Notes: a model not told the origin generated them from the letters alone. A stretch of DNA of 64,000 bases from Bacteroidales bacterium (GCA_016928075.1 JAFGLJ010000028.1:17490-81489); one strand, 5' to 3'. Counted from the first letter of the stretch, positions 27,633 through 36,480 are shown. Program-made: numbers and translations.

Positions 27633-27730
27633 AGTTGATAAGAGGTTGATAAGGATTATACTATAAATTCGAATCATGGTGTGTTTAAACTACTAAACCT
27701 CTAAAATCACTTAAACTCTATTAAATTTCT

Positions 27731-27738
27731 TACCTTAG
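27731..27738 (+). promoter_or_regulatory. Possible -7 element of the M49-like gene
   Basis: TACCTTAG matches the Bacteroidota -7 consensus TAnnTTTG at five of six fixed bases, 28 nt before the ATG. No convincing TTTG element at -33. Confidence 0.3.
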
Positions 27739-27766
27739 CATTCATTACTGAAAAACCCAAAAAACA

Positions 27767-29401
27767 ATGAAAACACGTATAATAAACATGCTGGTCATCC
27801 TGCTTGCAGTGATAATGGCAGGATGTGTTACAACAGAAACTGAATACGATCAAGAAATGAAAGACAAGCTTGCACAATTTGACGAGGTTACCCTGGAAAC
27901 GGACCTCAGCTGGTTAAGCGACAGCGAGAAGGAAATAATTGGCATCCTGATTGAAGTGGCAGATATTATGGACGATATATTCTGGATGCAGGCCTATGGT
28001 GATAAGGAAGAACTGCTTGAGAGCATTGATAGTGAATATGCCAGGGAATATGCATTGATCCATTACGGCCCCTGGGACCGCCTTAAAAATAATGAACCGT
28101 TTATTCCCGGTGTGGGGCCAAAGCCGGCCATGGCACAGTTTTACCCCGAGGATATGACCGTTGAGGAATTTGAGGCATGGGACAATCCTGACAAGACAAG
28201 TCTGTATACACTTGTTCGTCGCGATGAAGAGGGAAACCTGGTTACCGTTCCCTATTCCGAAGCGTACAAGGAAAAGCATGAGAAGGCAGCTGAGCTCATG
28301 CGCAAGGCAGCAGAAATAGCAGAAGATGAAGGTCTGAAGAATTACCTTAATGCACGTGCCGAGGCACTGCTGACAGATATATACCAGCCAAGTGATTTTG
28401 CATGGATGGAGATGAAGGAATCAAATATCGATTTTGTGGTCGGGCCTATTGAAAATTACGAGGACGGCCTGTTCGGTTACAAGGCTGCACATGAGTCGTT
28501 CGTACTGGTAAAAGACCCTGACTGGAGTGCCAGGCTGGCTAAATTCAATGCCATGCTGACCGACCTGCAGGCCGGTTTGCCCGTTGCAGAGGAATATAAA
28601 TCTGAAACGCCGGGCACCGATGCCGATATGAATGTTTATTATGCACTCTATTATGCAGGTGACTGCAATGCGGGTAGCAAGACAATAGCCATTAACCTAC
28701 CCAACGACCCCGAGATACACCTGGCCGTGGGCAGCCGTAAGCTGCAGCTGAAGAATGCCATGGAAGCCAAATTTAACAAGATACTTGTTCTCATTGCCAA
28801 TATACTTATCGACGAGAGCCAGCGTCAGTATATAACCTTTGATGCCTTCTTCGAAAACACCACCTTCCACGAAGTATCACATGGTATGGGTATAAAAAAT
28901 ACCATCAATGGCAAAGGAACTGTCAGGGAAGCACTTAAAGAACAGTATTCGGCACTCGAAGAAGCAAAAGCCGATATCATGGGCCTTTACCTTGTAACCA
29001 AACTCTACGAGATGGGTGAACTGAGCAGCGGGGAGGTAATGAATAATTACGTTACCTTCTTTTCCGGTATCTTCCGCTCCAGCCGCTTCGGCGCAGCCAG
29101 TGCCCATGGCAAGGCCAATATGCTCAGTATGAAATATTTTGCCGACAATAATGCTTTCGTTTACCAGGATGACGGTACCTATATGGTCAATTTCGAGAAG
29201 ATGAAAAGTGCGGTGGAATCACTGGTTGAAAAAATACTTACAGTACAGGGTGATGGTGACTACGAGGCTGCAAAAGAATGGATCGAGAATGACGGTGTGA
29301 TGACCGAACAGCTGCGTGCCGATCTCGATAAGGTGAACGAGGCAGGTATTCCTGTGGATATTGTGTTTAAGCAGGGGAAAGATGTGCTAGGCCTGGAATA
29401 G
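27767..29401 (+). CDS. M49-family (dipeptidyl-peptidase III-like) zinc peptidase lipoprotein
   Basis: 544 residues, lipobox MAGC (C19). HEVSHG (H368, E369, H372) with EEAKAD (E398-D403, second glutamate ligand) gives the two-motif zinc site of the M49 superfamily; classical DPP III has HExxxH, while this branch keeps HExxH as in plant Nudix-DPP-like proteins. The first half (about 30-270) is helical and sets the cleft. It probably releases dipeptides from peptides in the periplasm. Codon use is somewhat more GC-rich than its neighbours. The stop is followed at once by a heptamer repeat and palindromes. Confidence 0.85.
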   Translation: MKTRIINMLVILLAVIMAGCVTTETEYDQEMKDKLAQFDEVTLETDLSWLSDSEKEIIGILIEVADIMDDIFWMQAYGDKEELLESIDSEYAREYALIHYGPWDRLKNNEPFIPGVGPKPAMAQFYPEDMTVEEFEAWDNPDKTSLYTLVRRDEEGNLVTVPYSEAYKEKHEKAAELMRKAAEIAEDEGLKNYLNARAEALLTDIYQPSDFAWMEMKESNIDFVVGPIENYEDGLFGYKAAHESFVLVKDPDWSARLAKFNAMLTDLQAGLPVAEEYKSETPGTDADMNVYYALYYAGDCNAGSKTIAINLPNDPEIHLAVGSRKLQLKNAMEAKFNKILVLIANILIDESQRQYITFDAFFENTTFHEVSHGMGIKNTINGKGTVREALKEQYSALEEAKADIMGLYLVTKLYEMGELSSGEVMNNYVTFFSGIFRSSRFGAASAHGKANMLSMKYFADNNAFVYQDDGTYMVNFEKMKSAVESLVEKILTVQGDGDYEAAKEWIENDGVMTEQLRADLDKVNEAGIPVDIVFKQGKDVLGLE

Positions 29402-29412
29402 CACAGGGCACA

Positions 29413-29445
29413 GAGAGCAGGGAGCAGGGAGCAGGGAGCAGGGAG
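29413..29445. repeat. GGGAGCA heptamer tandem repeat, copy 2
   Basis: Four to five head-to-tail units (GAGAGCA then GGGAGCA x4) begin 12 nt after the M49-like stop codon, in the same orientation as copy 1. Confidence 0.9.
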
Positions 29446-29478
29446 AATTTTGCAGGAAGATTACTAGGATTCCCAACC

Positions 29479-29546
29479 GTAGAGACGCCAGGCATGGCGT
29501 CTAAATGGAATTTTGCAGAAAGTAGAGGCGCAATATCTTGCGCCTC
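29479..29546. repeat. Two palindromic repeat units
   Basis: AGACGCCA (29483-29490) and TGGCGTCT (29495-29502) are perfect 8-bp arms; GAGGCGCAA (29525-29533) and TTGCGCCTC (29538-29546) are perfect 9-bp arms. Both are preceded by GTAGAG or AGTAGAG, and AATTTTGCAG follows each, so they look like two diverged units of one REP-like family. The 358-nt gap 29402-29759 holds only repeats and the padR control region. Confidence 0.8.
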
Positions 29547-29649
29547 GATAAATTTTGCAGGATAGGTAAAATATTATTCACCCCCTCCGGGGCTGTAAAT
29601 ATTTTTTTCGTATCCCGTTCCCACAGGTAAGACTGTGGCTATTGCTGTT

Positions 29650-29666
29650 TACCGCCGCAGGCGGTA
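29650..29666. repeat. Palindrome TACCGCC-GCA-GGCGGTA
   Basis: Perfect 7-bp arms around GCA, about 95 nt before padR. It may end transcription from the M49-like gene or be another repeat unit. Confidence 0.65.
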
Positions 29667-29726
29667 TAAGCCCGAAACAGGTAAGTGCCGGATAGGTAGC
29701 AATATGAAAAATTCTTATATATAATT

Positions 29727-29757
29727 TGCATATATATAAAATAGTTATATATTTGCA
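29727..29757. promoter_or_regulatory. Operator-like inverted repeat upstream of padR
   Basis: TGCATATATATAAA (29727-29740) and GTTATATATTTGCA (29744-29757) are complementary at 12 of 14 positions with a 3-nt spacer. It ends 2 nt before the padR ATG and covers the likely -7 box. PadR proteins bind AT-rich dyads in their own promoters, so autoregulation is the natural reading. Confidence 0.6.
29748..29755 (+). promoter_or_regulatory. -7 promoter element of padR
   Basis: TATATTTG matches TAnnTTTG exactly and ends 4 nt before the start codon, which would give a leaderless or almost leaderless transcript. It lies inside the operator-like palindrome. Confidence 0.45.
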
Positions 29758-29759
29758 TT

Positions 29760-30092
29760 ATGATAGCAAATGATTTGTTAAAAGGTACCTTAAGAACGAT
29801 CGTTCTGAAATTATTGGCTGATAACAGAAGGATGTACGGATACGAGATTACCAAGAAAGTAGAGGAGCTTTCTGATGGGAAGATTGTCCTTACATTCGGT
29901 GCGCTCTACCCGGTTTTGCATAAACTGGAGGCTGACGGACATATTAAGACAGATATCGAATATATCGGTAAGCGTGTCCGGAAGTATTACACTCTTACAG
30001 AGGTGGGAAGATCATGGGCAGAACGAAAAGTTGATGAGTTTTTTGATTTTGTAAACACATTGACTTACGTACTGAAACCAACTCCCGCCTGA
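29760..30092 (+). CDS. PadR-family transcriptional regulator
   Basis: 110 residues. LLKGTLRTIVLKLLADNRRMYGYEIT and TFGALYPVLHKLEADGHIKTD are the PadR winged-helix signature, with the C-terminal helix (GRSWAERKVDEFF) for dimers. It is a small one-domain PadR as found in Bacteroidota operons with a HAAS-type membrane partner. The partner gene starts 1 nt after its stop. The start at 29760 matches the normal N-terminus of the family, so the very short distance to the -7 box is probably real. Confidence 0.93.
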   Translation: MIANDLLKGTLRTIVLKLLADNRRMYGYEITKKVEELSDGKIVLTFGALYPVLHKLEADGHIKTDIEYIGKRVRKYYTLTEVGRSWAERKVDEFFDFVNTLTYVLKPTPA

Positions 30093-30093
30093 T

Positions 30094-31314
30094 ATGATTG
30101 CTGACATCATTGATGATAATGTCGATCGTATAAGAATAGATATTATCAATCTTGGTTTAACATATGAACCTCTGGTTGATGATGTCTTGGACCATCTATG
30201 CTGCATGGTTGAGGAAAACATGGAGAATGGCGATTCTTTTGAAAATTCATATGCGAAAGCCTTTATCTCCATAGGTGATAACCGCCTGCCTGAGTTACAG
30301 CATCAGACCTTACTTCTTTTAAATAAAAAACACCAAAAAATGAAAAAGCTTACATATTTCCTGGGACTGGCTTCAGCAATAATACTGCTATTTGGAGCTA
30401 TATCAAAACATATGCACTGGCCGGGTGCGGGTATTGAATTAACACTGGGACTTTTAGTGATAATACTTGGATTCCTGCCACTGTATTTAATAGTAACATA
30501 CCGTGAACAGACTGATAAAAAAAGTATTATCTATCCGGTTGTTGCATATCTGACAATTGCCTTTCTGCTAACAGCGGCCGTATTCAGGATTCAGCACTGG
30601 CCAGCTGCACGGATTGTTACAACTATAGGGCTGGCCATTCTTATTATTGGATTTGTGCCACTCTATATTGTGAATGCTTTCCAGAAGGCCAGGAAAGGTA
30701 AGGTTAACCCGGCTTATATCATATTGTTGCTTGTTGGCGTGGCAATTATCGCGCTGATGTTTAATGTCAGATTCGGGAAAGAGGCTCTTGATACTTACAG
30801 GAATGAAGCGATATTGAACGAAAGCAGGATTTTTGAGACTGAACATCAGATCCAGCTTATTATAGATAGTGCAATAGAGAATGAACATAAAGCCCTGGAT
30901 GAAATACAGGAAATACATGCTGAGGCAGAGAATCTTCAAAAAATGATTGACGAAATGTTAGACAAGCTGCTGGCGTCAGTTAATGAAGAGGGTTCCTCCC
31001 TGGAAGAACTCAGGAAAATGGACTATGAAGGAGCAGGAAGGGATGTAATAGTAAAAAGTGGTTGGGCAAGAGATTTCATTACGAGTGCAAGGAAGTTTAG
31101 AAACAATCTTACGGAGATTGTTGACGATCCGGTTACCGTGAACCAGATCCAGGATCACCTCGAATTTACCGGGAGTGTCTGGTTTATGGAATTCGGACCT
31201 GAAGAGGTTATATATGATCCCGTAATAAAGATCTATTATAAACATACGGATGTCTCAAAAGGGATTGCCCTTGCTGAATATGTAGCAATTAGCAGTTTGA
31301 TGGATTCTGAGTAA
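30094..31314 (+). CDS. HAAS-like N-domain plus GldL-like membrane protein, PadR partner
   Basis: 406 residues. N-terminal helical domain (about 1-80; DNVDRIRIDIINLGLTYEPLVDDVLDHL) as in PadR-coupled HAAS/permease proteins. Then two repeats of a TM hairpin containing KHMHWPGAG (about 109-117) and RIQHWPAAR (about 164-172), the same HWPGA motif seen in the gliding/T9SS motor protein GldL; three further TM segments to about 230. The C-terminal 170 residues are soluble and partly coiled coil (EIQEIHAEAENLQKMIDEML). Translationally linked to padR. Role unknown, probably an envelope sensor; the GldL resemblance is limited to the hairpin. Confidence 0.7.
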   Translation: MIADIIDDNVDRIRIDIINLGLTYEPLVDDVLDHLCCMVEENMENGDSFENSYAKAFISIGDNRLPELQHQTLLLLNKKHQKMKKLTYFLGLASAIILLFGAISKHMHWPGAGIELTLGLLVIILGFLPLYLIVTYREQTDKKSIIYPVVAYLTIAFLLTAAVFRIQHWPAARIVTTIGLAILIIGFVPLYIVNAFQKARKGKVNPAYIILLLVGVAIIALMFNVRFGKEALDTYRNEAILNESRIFETEHQIQLIIDSAIENEHKALDEIQEIHAEAENLQKMIDEMLDKLLASVNEEGSSLEELRKMDYEGAGRDVIVKSGWARDFITSARKFRNNLTEIVDDPVTVNQIQDHLEFTGSVWFMEFGPEEVIYDPVIKIYYKHTDVSKGIALAEYVAISSLMDSE

Positions 31315-31328
31315 GCAGGACTCCTTGT

Positions 31329-34109
31329 TTACCTGTAGATAAGGTATTTACGTCTTATCTCAAGGAATTCTTCAATATCCTGCCGGCATGCTTCGACAAC
31401 CTGTTCAACTGTGGTGCCGGGTTCATCGAGCATCTTCAGAAGGGGAGGAGGCGACCATACAAGTGAATCGGGGCTGTTTTTACGGTAAGCATCGATAATA
31501 TGAAGTGTTGTTTCCACGGACCTGTAATCCCTGTAATCGGTTACCATGACTTCGACGCCACCGCTCATCATGTTCCATGGTTTACCCCGGGGGTTAGGTA
31601 AAGTATCAAAGTTATAGGGTATAAAGTATGCCGGCCTGAACATGACCCCGGGTATTGCCCTGCTGTTGAGGTCTGCAGCAGCCTGTTCGGCATTTATCCA
31701 TGTTGAGCCTGTCAGCAGGAAAGGTTTGGTTGTACCCCTGCCCTCGGAGATATTTGACCTTTCAAAAAGACACTGGCCGGGGTATACTGCTGCTGTTTCA
31801 AAGTTGCCCATATTGGGTGAGGTCATAACCCAGAGCAGTCCGGTCTCGGGCCATAGCATATTCCTTCGCCAGCCTTTCATCTGTATTACTTCAAGGTTTG
31901 CACCGAAGCCTTCCATCTCGTTCCACATCATGGCCAGTTCACCGTAGGTCATTCCATGTCGTAATGGCAGGGGGTGCCTGAAGATGCCTCCCATATCAAG
32001 CGTAGGCCCTTCCACTATACGTCCGCCCAGCGGGTTGGGCCTGTCGAGGACAATAAAAGTTATACCGGCTTCAGCACAAGCCTCCATGGCAAATGACATG
32101 GAATATTTGAAGGTATACCAGGCGGAGCCTACTCCCTGGATATCGAAAATGAGTATATCAAGATCCTGCAGCCATTCCTTACGGGGAGCCAGTGAATCGC
32201 CATAAAGGCTGTAAACGGGTATGCCTGTTACTGGATCCGGTTCACCTTCCATGATTATTTTACCCTGCCTTGCGCCCCGCACGCCGTGTTCGGCACCGAA
32301 GAGCGCCACCAGGTTAACACCCGGAGTGCCTGCCAGGATATCGATGCTGCTTCTCAGGTCGGATCCTACAGCGGAAGGATTGGTTATCAGGCCTACTCTT
32401 TTATTCATTATCAGGTCGAGGTGATCTTCTATGAGTACGTCTATCCCTGGTTTAACTGCAGGCTCTTCGTATGCAGCCGGCCGTTGCATGACCGGGTATT
32501 GAGCCATTAGCTCCTCAAGTGAGGGAGCAACATCATAAGAGATACCTGTAACGGTTTTTTCAACCACACTGCTTTCGTTACCGTACCTGTCGACAGCACT
32601 AACTGCAACCTGTTTAAGTGGTGTAAGTATTTCTGCTCTGCTGGTGATAGATTGACGGTCATCACTTTCGAGCAGATCAGTATTGATATCAAATGCAGGA
32701 ACAGTGATGTTATTTATTCCCTTCCCATAAATATTATAACCCCATAAGGGACCGTATCTGTTGTATACCACCCAACCGGGGATATCGTCAAAATTGGTAT
32801 GAGTCCAGGAAATGCGCAGGGAGTCTTTTTCATGGGTAATGGTGAACGATGGTGGCTGCGGATTTTTATTGTCGAGCCAGGGAGAGGGTGGTACCAGGGC
32901 TTCTTTTTCGTATGGTCCCTCCGAGATGGCACTTACCAGTTCAGGATTGAGAGCCAGGGGCCCGATGCTCCAGTGAACCACCCCGGGGCTTTGGGGCAGC
33001 ATGCCACGGGTTACCATTATCTGGCTGATAGTTTCAATTATTGCCCTTTCACCCGTATACCTGCCAATATTTATACCAGGCCACAGGTGGCGATTTTTTT
33101 TATTTTCCTTTGACCACCAGCCAAGGAGCACAGGGTAACTCTGTTCCATCTGTCCAACGGGCCAATAAAGTTGCGGCGCATAATAATCGATCCATCCTTT
33201 ATTGAGCCACAGGCGCGCATCGGCATACAGCACCTCATGCTGGTCGAAGCCGGATACTGAAGGGGGATTATAGGGTCGCCAGATGCCAAAGGGGCTCAGG
33301 CCGAACTTCACGTGAGGCTTTTCATCTTTTATACCCTCATATACTCGCTTGATGAAGGCATTTACGTTTTCCCTTCTCCAGTCGCTGCGGCTGAGCTTTC
33401 CACCGCTATCAAGATAAGCCTGCCAGCTTTCATCATCAGGGAAGTCATTGAAATTGTTATAGTCGGGGTAGGGGTAGAAGTAATCGTCAAAATGAATACC
33501 ATCGAGATCATAGCGGCGCACCAGGTCCATCACCACATTGAAAGAATGGTCCTGTGTTGCCTCCAGTGCCGGGTCGAGCCACCAGTATCCCCTTTCCAGG
33601 AAGAGGGCAAGCCCAGGCTTCCTTTTTACTATTGAGGTTTCAGTTACCGGTCCGCCTGCCACATGATGGGCACGATATGGATTGAGCCATGCATGCAGTT
33701 CCATGCCCCTTTTATGGGCCTCGTTAATCCAGAATTCCAGGGGGTCGTAAAAAGGTTCCGGCGCCCGGCCCTGTTCCCCGGTAAGGTAATATGACCATGG
33801 TTCAAGGTCACTTTGATATAGTGCGTCACAATGCGGTCGCACCTGGAAAATAACGGCATTGAAATTATTCTCGTGCAGGAGGTCGAGCAGTTCAATGGCA
33901 TCTTTTTTCTGCTCTTCAACGGGCATGCCCGGCTCAGCGGGCCAGTTGATGTTGGCCACCGTGGCCACCCAGGCAGCCCGGAACTCTCGTACGGCCGATG
34001 GTGTGCGGCCCGAAGGGTCGCCCGTAACGAGCTGCCGGCTGGTGTAGCATCTTGTTAATGTGAGGAATAGAATTATTGTAACCGTAAAAAGTGCAGCTCT
34101 TCTGTACAT
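31329..34109 (-). CDS. GHL10 glycosidase-like - GH171 (DUF1343, NamZ-like) fusion
   Basis: 926 residues from the ATG at 34109; the frame is open 23 codons further only to a TTG. Signal anchor (ALFTVTIILFLTLTRC). Residues about 40-350 are GHL10/PF02638 (EFRAAWVATVANINWP; VIFQVRPHCDALY; LHAWLNPYRAHH; DGIHFDDYFYPYP). About 380-530 is a fibronectin-III-like linker. From about 554 is DUF1343/GH171 (VGLITNPSAVGSDLR; LFGAEHGVRG; DIQGVGSAWYTF; LDRPNPLGG), the exo-acting N-acetylmuramidase NamZ family. The protein probably attacks peptidoglycan fragments or a related glycan in the envelope with two active domains. No neighbouring transporter. Confidence 0.9.
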   Translation of the reverse strand: MYRRAALFTVTIILFLTLTRCYTSRQLVTGDPSGRTPSAVREFRAAWVATVANINWPAEPGMPVEEQKKDAIELLDLLHENNFNAVIFQVRPHCDALYQSDLEPWSYYLTGEQGRAPEPFYDPLEFWINEAHKRGMELHAWLNPYRAHHVAGGPVTETSIVKRKPGLALFLERGYWWLDPALEATQDHSFNVVMDLVRRYDLDGIHFDDYFYPYPDYNNFNDFPDDESWQAYLDSGGKLSRSDWRRENVNAFIKRVYEGIKDEKPHVKFGLSPFGIWRPYNPPSVSGFDQHEVLYADARLWLNKGWIDYYAPQLYWPVGQMEQSYPVLLGWWSKENKKNRHLWPGINIGRYTGERAIIETISQIMVTRGMLPQSPGVVHWSIGPLALNPELVSAISEGPYEKEALVPPSPWLDNKNPQPPSFTITHEKDSLRISWTHTNFDDIPGWVVYNRYGPLWGYNIYGKGINNITVPAFDINTDLLESDDRQSITSRAEILTPLKQVAVSAVDRYGNESSVVEKTVTGISYDVAPSLEELMAQYPVMQRPAAYEEPAVKPGIDVLIEDHLDLIMNKRVGLITNPSAVGSDLRSSIDILAGTPGVNLVALFGAEHGVRGARQGKIIMEGEPDPVTGIPVYSLYGDSLAPRKEWLQDLDILIFDIQGVGSAWYTFKYSMSFAMEACAEAGITFIVLDRPNPLGGRIVEGPTLDMGGIFRHPLPLRHGMTYGELAMMWNEMEGFGANLEVIQMKGWRRNMLWPETGLLWVMTSPNMGNFETAAVYPGQCLFERSNISEGRGTTKPFLLTGSTWINAEQAAADLNSRAIPGVMFRPAYFIPYNFDTLPNPRGKPWNMMSGGVEVMVTDYRDYRSVETTLHIIDAYRKNSPDSLVWSPPPLLKMLDEPGTTVEQVVEACRQDIEEFLEIRRKYLIYR

Positions 34110-34192
34110 CTGAATTGTTCTTATTGGTATAACATTAAATAGTAAAAATAGTAAAAGTGGAATTACATTTGAAAACAAGTTGAATTGAAAAA

Positions 34193-34266
34193 GTTTAAGT
34201 GGTTTAAGTGGTTTAAGTGGTTTAGGGGAGCAGTACTAATTAAACTCTTAAACCACTTAAACCACT
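34193..34266. repeat. Nonamer tandem repeat with 18-bp hairpin
   Basis: GTTTAAGTG repeats about 3.5 times from 34193 to 34224; TAAACCACTTAAACCACT at 34249-34266 is the exact complement of 34207-34224, giving an 18-bp stem and 24-nt loop. It lies between two minus-strand genes. Confidence 0.85.
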
Positions 34267-34275
34267 GATTCAGAC

Positions 34276-34303
34276 ATCCCCCTAACCCCCTTGAAAGGGG
34301 GAT
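34276..34303. repeat. ATCCCCC / GGGGGAT palindromic repeat, unit A
   Basis: ATCCCCCTAACCCCCTTGAAAGGGGGAT; the arms ATCCCCC and GGGGGAT pair. Related sequence appears at 39990-40039 and as a half unit near 43621-43635. Confidence 0.75.
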
Positions 34304-34310
34304 CCGTTGG

Positions 34311-34694
34311 TTAATCAAAATGAAATTCCATGAGTTCTATGGGTGCGCCATTATGCTCGATCATGGCAACCCTGACGCCGGCAGAGGGCTTGTTTGGCGG
34401 GGTGATCACCCTGAAGCCCCGTGCCGACAGTTCATGATCAAGATCAGTAACAACAAAAGCCAGGTGCGGAACTGTTTGTATAAGCCTGTCAACAGGGCTG
34501 TCTTTTTCGAACCTCATCCATTCAATCCCGAAAGGACTGCTTTCAAATCCTGATACATAGAATTTGAATTGCGGCAGGTATTTCTCACCAGGTATTGTTT
34601 TATCAGTGGGTATACCCAGGTGGTGATATTTCCAGCCCCATTCTTCTGTGGCAAGGGGCGGTTGGTGATCTAAGCGGTTTTTTTTCAAAATCAA
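34311..34694 (-). CDS. VOC-family (glyoxalase-like) protein, non-ATG start
   Basis: 127 residues. WGWKYHHLGIPTDKT, then VPHLAFVVTDLDHEL and GAPIELMEF fit the paired beta-alpha-beta-beta-beta modules of the VOC superfamily; the H and E of YHHLGI and PIELMEF are placed like metal ligands. Function not predictable (glyoxalase, dioxygenase or epimerase type). The first start is TTG at 34694, inside a run of A/T that could hide a frameshift; the only ATG (34520 region) would remove half the fold. A weak -7 box (TATCTTAG, minus strand, 34784-34791) lies upstream. Confidence 0.7.
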   Translation of the reverse strand: MILKKNRLDHQPPLATEEWGWKYHHLGIPTDKTIPGEKYLPQFKFYVSGFESSPFGIEWMRFEKDSPVDRLIQTVPHLAFVVTDLDHELSARGFRVITPPNKPSAGVRVAMIEHNGAPIELMEFHFD

Positions 34695-34815
34695 ATTTGC
34701 TTTTATCTATTATTGTTTAAATGCGTATTTAATAATTTATACGCACATATCTGAATCTTTAAAATTGTTTTTATTTCACTTTGCTAAGATAGTCAGATAT
34801 GCAAATTAAAAATGC

Positions 34816-36480
34816 TTACTGTAATTGTGTTATTGTCAGAATATAGTTGAATGGTTCAAGTAGTACACCCATCCAGGCGACACCATGTTCAGTATATCCA
34901 TCTTCGAACTTAACAGAGAAAGGAGGATTAGTTCCACTTTCCAGAGGATGCAAGCAGCCAAGGCCATCCTCAACTTCCTCATTATTAGTAAAAGTTGTTT
35001 CCCCAATGCTATATTCAATTACTAGATTAATATTCCAGGATGCCCAACAACAACCACCTCCAAAGTCATGAATATGAGTTGGGTGCTGAATCGCAAGTTC
35101 AGCTTCTTTCGTTTGCGTATTCACCCAGGAATAGTCAGTTTTAAAGGAATATGATGGTGGAAAATTGGAGCCAGCTAACTGAGCGCTTAAACAGTGAGCA
35201 AATTGAAAAGGTATATCATTTTTTGAAACGCTAATGGATCCTAAGGTTTGAGTCCCGGTCCCGTATATACCAGAAATATCTATTGTGCCGGTATCTCCTT
35301 TTGGTAGAATAACTTCAAAACTCATATGGGCTGAATATGTTAAGCTCATATCATAGTACCAATTATGCTCAGGGGACCTCTGGGCATTCTGGGCTGATAT
35401 ATCAATATCAACCTGGTAGATTTCAGTAGAATCCTTTATTATAATGTCAATATCTTCTTTGAGTTCTTCAGTTATTAAAGGGCTATGATATTCCTCTCCA
35501 TTAGCAATTATTTCGTACGTATAATAGCTAACGGTTGCTCTTGCCTGCACCCTGGAGGTTCCTTCTGTATCTCCGGCTGTAAATACTATTGATGCATTAC
35601 CATTTTCATCTGTTTCCATGTAAGAGGGGTACAGGGTACCAAGTTCATCGTGAAAGAAATCCACACTTTGATCTTCTATTGGTTTGCATCCCAACATGAC
35701 GGTTGACTTTATATCTGTTCTTTCATTTCTGGCAATAATTCTTTCTGCAGCAGTTAATGTAAGTTTTGGTTTGCATCCGGGTGATACCTCTTTAAAGATT
35801 GCTTCTTCAACAGTATTACATTCTAAGAATTCGACTCTCACTTTACTTTCGGAAATGTTACAACTTGATACACTTCCCCCACCAATGAGATCACTGGCAA
35901 TACCACTGCATGAATAATCAAGATCTAATTGTTCAATTTTTATAGTACCACAACGACAGGGATTAATCTCACATTCAGCACTTTTAAATTGCTTAGATGT
36001 GTGGATAACATAATCTGAAAAATGATAGGCTGAAAAGCTTAATTCATATTCATGTGGATCATACATAACAGTAGTAACAGGCATGAAATATTCATAAGCA
36101 TCATAATCGACCTGATGTACGATTGGAATTGATCCTTCCTCTAACTGAACTCCAGAAATCATTAACTGCACAGGAAAATTGAATTCCAGTTCAGATGGTA
36201 GGGCTTCAACAGAACAAATAATATCATTTAAGTCAACGTCAAGAGGATTTAATACTTCTGCGGCATCATAATCATTGGTAAATGACACCTTGACATTGAT
36301 TTTCGAATCTACTGCTCCAGCAGGAACAACCATTATGATTCCATTCTTAAACTCATAAGAACCTCCTTCCGGGCTAATTTCAAATTCAAGTTTTTTCTTT
36401 CTATTGCATGTTAAGAACAGACAAAATACCAGGATCAGATATATGGAAAGTTTGTAATTTATATTACTGAATTTGATCAT
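34816..36480 (-). CDS. Large surface lipoprotein with ZU5-like and Ig-like domains
   Basis: 554 residues, lipobox LTCN near residue 25. Residues about 33-75 (GGSYEFKNGIIMVVPAGAV) resemble the first strands of a ZU5 domain. About 250-330 resembles a bacterial Ig-like (Big_1 type) domain (GCKPIEDQSVDFFHDE; TDENGNASIVFTAGDTEGTSRVQA). Several cysteines (CEINPCRCG; GGCCWASWN) may form disulfides. No enzyme motif. Probably an outer-membrane-anchored binding or structural protein. Shares layout with the secreted protein at 59041-60948. Confidence 0.55.
   Translation of the reverse strand: MIKFSNINYKLSIYLILVFCLFLTCNRKKKLEFEISPEGGSYEFKNGIIMVVPAGAVDSKINVKVSFTNDYDAAEVLNPLDVDLNDIICSVEALPSELEFNFPVQLMISGVQLEEGSIPIVHQVDYDAYEYFMPVTTVMYDPHEYELSFSAYHFSDYVIHTSKQFKSAECEINPCRCGTIKIEQLDLDYSCSGIASDLIGGGSVSSCNISESKVRVEFLECNTVEEAIFKEVSPGCKPKLTLTAAERIIARNERTDIKSTVMLGCKPIEDQSVDFFHDELGTLYPSYMETDENGNASIVFTAGDTEGTSRVQARATVSYYTYEIIANGEEYHSPLITEELKEDIDIIIKDSTEIYQVDIDISAQNAQRSPEHNWYYDMSLTYSAHMSFEVILPKGDTGTIDISGIYGTGTQTLGSISVSKNDIPFQFAHCLSAQLAGSNFPPSYSFKTDYSWVNTQTKEAELAIQHPTHIHDFGGGCCWASWNINLVIEYSIGETTFTNNEEVEDGLGCLHPLESGTNPPFSVKFEDGYTEHGVAWMGVLLEPFNYILTITQLQ

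Noticed and set aside
27598..29445. CRISPR-like arrays from the heptamer repeats
   Set aside because: Units are 7 nt and directly adjacent with no unique spacers; no cas genes are seen.
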